Shown here piece after piece: positions 62,209 through 64,000 of a stretch of DNA of 64,000 nt. The translations under genes and the position numbers were made by a program. The notes under the pieces were generated by a model. That model did no database searches. It was not told the origin of the DNA and saw only the letters and a list, made by a program, of their open reading frames with translations. The DNA is from Chondrus crispus (taxonomy: Eukaryota; Rhodophyta; Florideophyceae; Gigartinales; Gigartinaceae). The DNA lies in NCBI RefSeq assembly GCF_000350225.1, contig NW_005179373.1:124001-188000 (forward strand), in the 5' to 3' direction. Position 1 is the first letter of the stretch, and each line of letters opens with the position of its first letter.

Positions 62209-62597
62209 AGAATGTTGTACGGGGATATGGCCAAACACGGGGGTGCAGTGCGATCGATATCATGTTTGAAGAATAACTCGCGACTCTTGCTCACGGCTTC
62301 GGATGTCCAGTTGCTGAACACCAATGACTTAGGCTCTGGGCATGCTGCAAAGACATGTCGGGGGCATGAAGGGTTGGTTCTGAGTGCGGCCGGGTCAGAT
62401 GATTCGGACTTTATTGTGAGCGGGGGAGTGATAGGACTGTCAATATTTGGGATCGGCGGATGGAGGAAACTTTGTATATCTGTAAGGGACACCGAGATTC
62501 GGTTTGGGGAACGACGTTTGAAATGAAGGGGATGAAGACAGTAGCGGTTTATGATGATGGGTCTATTAGCGCTATAGATTGCAGCGGCAAGGTTTGA
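62209..62597 (+). pseudogene. SKI8/WDR61-like WD40 fragment
   Basis: About 130 codons match the last WD40 blades of SKI8/WDR61, a subunit of the Ski and Paf1 complexes: GGAVRSISCLKNNSRLLLTA, then RGHEGLVLSAAGSDDSDFIV. A frame change near 62430 follows, then IWDRRMEETLYICKGHRDSV and VAVYDDGSISAIDC, ending with TGA at 62595-62597. A full protein has seven blades (about 300 residues); only the C-terminal half remains. The frameshift makes it non-functional as it stands. Confidence 0.7.
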
Positions 62598-63154
62598 TCA
62601 AAGCGAAATTCAGAGGCACGGAAGGAAGTTTAGTGAACCCCGAGCACCGAACGCGGAGTTGAACATAACGAAGCTGGGAAGCCAATGTGTACTAAGATGT
62701 CGGGATGTGTCGACTAGACGATTCAACTTTATTGTACAACCCAGTGGAGAAGGTGGCAAAGGGCAAGGTGAGGAGATGGGCTTAAGGAACTAGCATGCTA
62801 ATAAATGAGAAAGTGGTATGACGCCTCTTTCGTAGAAGAAAGCACGATGTACAAGAGTGTTGTACAAATACAGAAAAGTATACAGGTAGACCAGGTGGAG
62901 CGAGAACCGAAAAAGGAGGGCAGGAGGGTGGCGTCTTGGTGTGAACAAAGTTGCGAAAGAAATGTGCGCAGTACTGGCTTGGCGAGCAAGTACTCCTCGA
63001 CGAGGACGTCGTCGAGCTGCAGCGAGTCGAGCTCGTCCTGCAGGCCGAGGACCGCGGCTCGGACATGAGCGAGCGGCCCGGGCCGGAGTCCATGAAGTCG
63101 ACCTCGGAGAAGTTGCGCGACTGGATGCGGCGGTGGGAGCCGCCGGGGGCCTCT
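62598..63154. other. No gene defended
   Basis: A plus frame at 62951-63220 (VLLDEDVVELQRVELVLQAE; SEKLRDWMRRWEPPG) reads like protein and could be an exon, but the minus strand is open too and no family is recognised. Confidence 0.3.
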
Positions 63155-63892
63155 TCACCCCCCTACAGGGGGGTTAAGAGGAGATGGTTGGGGGTCAGAG
63201 GTGCAAGGGGCGGGAAGTGAGAGGGTAAAGAGGTGGTGGTAAGATGCGGCAAATGTGTGGGCGGGTGGAACGGGGAGAAGCGGGACCCTTTTGTTCAATG
63301 TGGGGCGAGGATGGGTGACGGCGCCCGCGGGACGGTGGTGCGGGTGTAAGTGCACAGCATGACGGAGGGGTCGGAGCGGGGAGCAGCTGAACAAGAAAAC
63401 AAAACACAGTTGTGCTGTTCGACATGGCGAAATCCGGCGAGTATTGATAAATATGTTCCTTAGCGAGAGGTTGAGTGTGAGAGCCGGTGAGCGCGTCGTC
63501 CGGGTAGGGTGGCGAGACATCAGGAGGAAGGGGGATAGTCTTAGTATGGCTGGCTGGACTCTTGTCCATGTTGGAGCGCCCTGGGGCAGCACACAGCACC
63601 AGGCACAAGCGAGGATGGTGATGATGGCAGAGCCAGTAGCAATAGAGATGACTGCGATGGCGACTTTGCGGAGCAACGTACTGGGTGGATGGGAAGGGAG
63701 GGGGCCAGCGCCGGGACCACCCGGTCCATTGCCCCCAGCTAGTCCTGGGGGTGGGGTGCTGTTGTCAGGTGCAGTTTGTTGGTGAGGCTTGAAGGGCTGC
63801 TTCTGGCTTTGGACAACCGAGAATGTGAGAAGGAAGACGAAGATGAGAAGGACGAAACGGATAACGAATGGAGACCGCCATGGTGGGCTCAC
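63155..63892 (-). CDS. Putative single-pass membrane protein, 5' end unresolved
   Basis: The minus frame begins with a hydrophobic segment (VIRFVLLIFVFLLTFSVVQS) that looks like a signal peptide. A Pro/Gly-rich part and a second hydrophobic segment (VAIAVISIATGSAIITILAC) follow. No ATG precedes it in frame; the frame starts at a GTG, so the true start may be in an upstream exon or beyond the window. After the second segment an overlapping frame (63608-63195: SNMDKSPASHTKTIPLPPDV) looks more natural as a cytoplasmic tail than the continuing frame, which suggests an intron or sequence error near 63575. No family is recognised. Confidence 0.4.
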   Translation of the reverse strand: MSPPWRSPFVIRFVLLIFVFLLTFSVVQSQKQPFKPHQQTAPDNSTPPPGLAGGNGPGGPGAGPLPSHPPSTLLRKVAIAVISIATGSAIITILACAWCCVLPQGAPTWTRVQPAILRLSPFLLMSRHPTRTTRSPALTLNLSLRNIFINTRRISPCRTAQLCFVFLFSCSPLRPLRHAVHLHPHHRPAGAVTHPRPTLNKRVPLLPVPPAHTFAASYHHLFTLSLPAPCTSDPQPSPLNPPVGG

Positions 63893-64000
63893 ACGACGAA
63901 ACGGGATGAAGGGAAATTACGAGCGGGGTCTCCAGGACGCGGTCGTGCCGCGTGCGGATGGGGGCGCCTCGTCGCGCGCTCCATGACATACACCTCGCTC

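Noticed and set aside
1..64000. CRISPR arrays, rRNA and tRNA genes
   Set aside because: No regularly spaced identical short repeats and no rRNA-like sequence were seen. Several GGTTCGA-type boxes were inspected, but none had a matching acceptor stem or A box by eye.

Overview
The window is nuclear DNA of a photosynthetic eukaryote. The likeliest source is a florideophyte red alga of the Chondrus crispus kind; this is an inference. The recognisable host genes are compact and mostly single-exon. One encodes PGRL1, a plastid cyclic-electron-flow protein whose probable mature start reads MAFV, like red algal transit peptides. The rest of the window is dominated by old and young transposable elements. 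A 100-N assembly gap lies at 6349-6448. I found no CRISPR array, rRNA gene or convincing tRNA gene.

Layout. 0.5-2.45 kb: a decayed copy (minus strand) of one end of the chromovirus that lies complete further on. 2.5-2.83 kb: a 150-bp tandem repeat. 4.1-9.1 kb: two broken pogo-like transposases, the second split by a 565-bp solo LTR. 9.9-10.6 kb: an internally deleted PIF/Harbinger-type transposase. 11.3-19.4 kb: a host block with NSF, SGF11, a coiled-coil protein, a CARNMT1-type methyltransferase and PGRL1. 19.9-21.9 kb: two non-autonomous inverted-repeat elements. 22.2-28.8 kb: host genes of unknown function. 30.2-35.9 kb: a broken CMC/Plavaka-like transposase followed by a spliced coiled-coil gene. 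36.76-39.18 kb: an apparently intact pogo-like element with inverted repeats and TA flanks. 39.48-51.82 kb: a 12.3-kb Ty3/gypsy chromovirus on the minus strand, carrying an additional long ORF on the opposite strand.

52.1-62.6 kb is the most unusual part. A divergent gene pair sits in its middle: a ParB-like/methyltransferase-like/zinc-finger protein (55.4-57.7 kb) and a DDE-like protein of the DUF7869 type (58.4-60.6 kb). On both sides lie broken fragments of unrelated host genes: trehalose-phosphate synthase/phosphatase, U1-70K, a PTEN-domain formin and SKI8/WDR61. This looks like a gene-capturing mobile element or a dumping ground around one; its termini were not found.

Several loci carry two adjacent perfect hairpins, with arms up to 23 bp and almost no loop. 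They recur in unrelated intergenic places and are not explained by any gene call.
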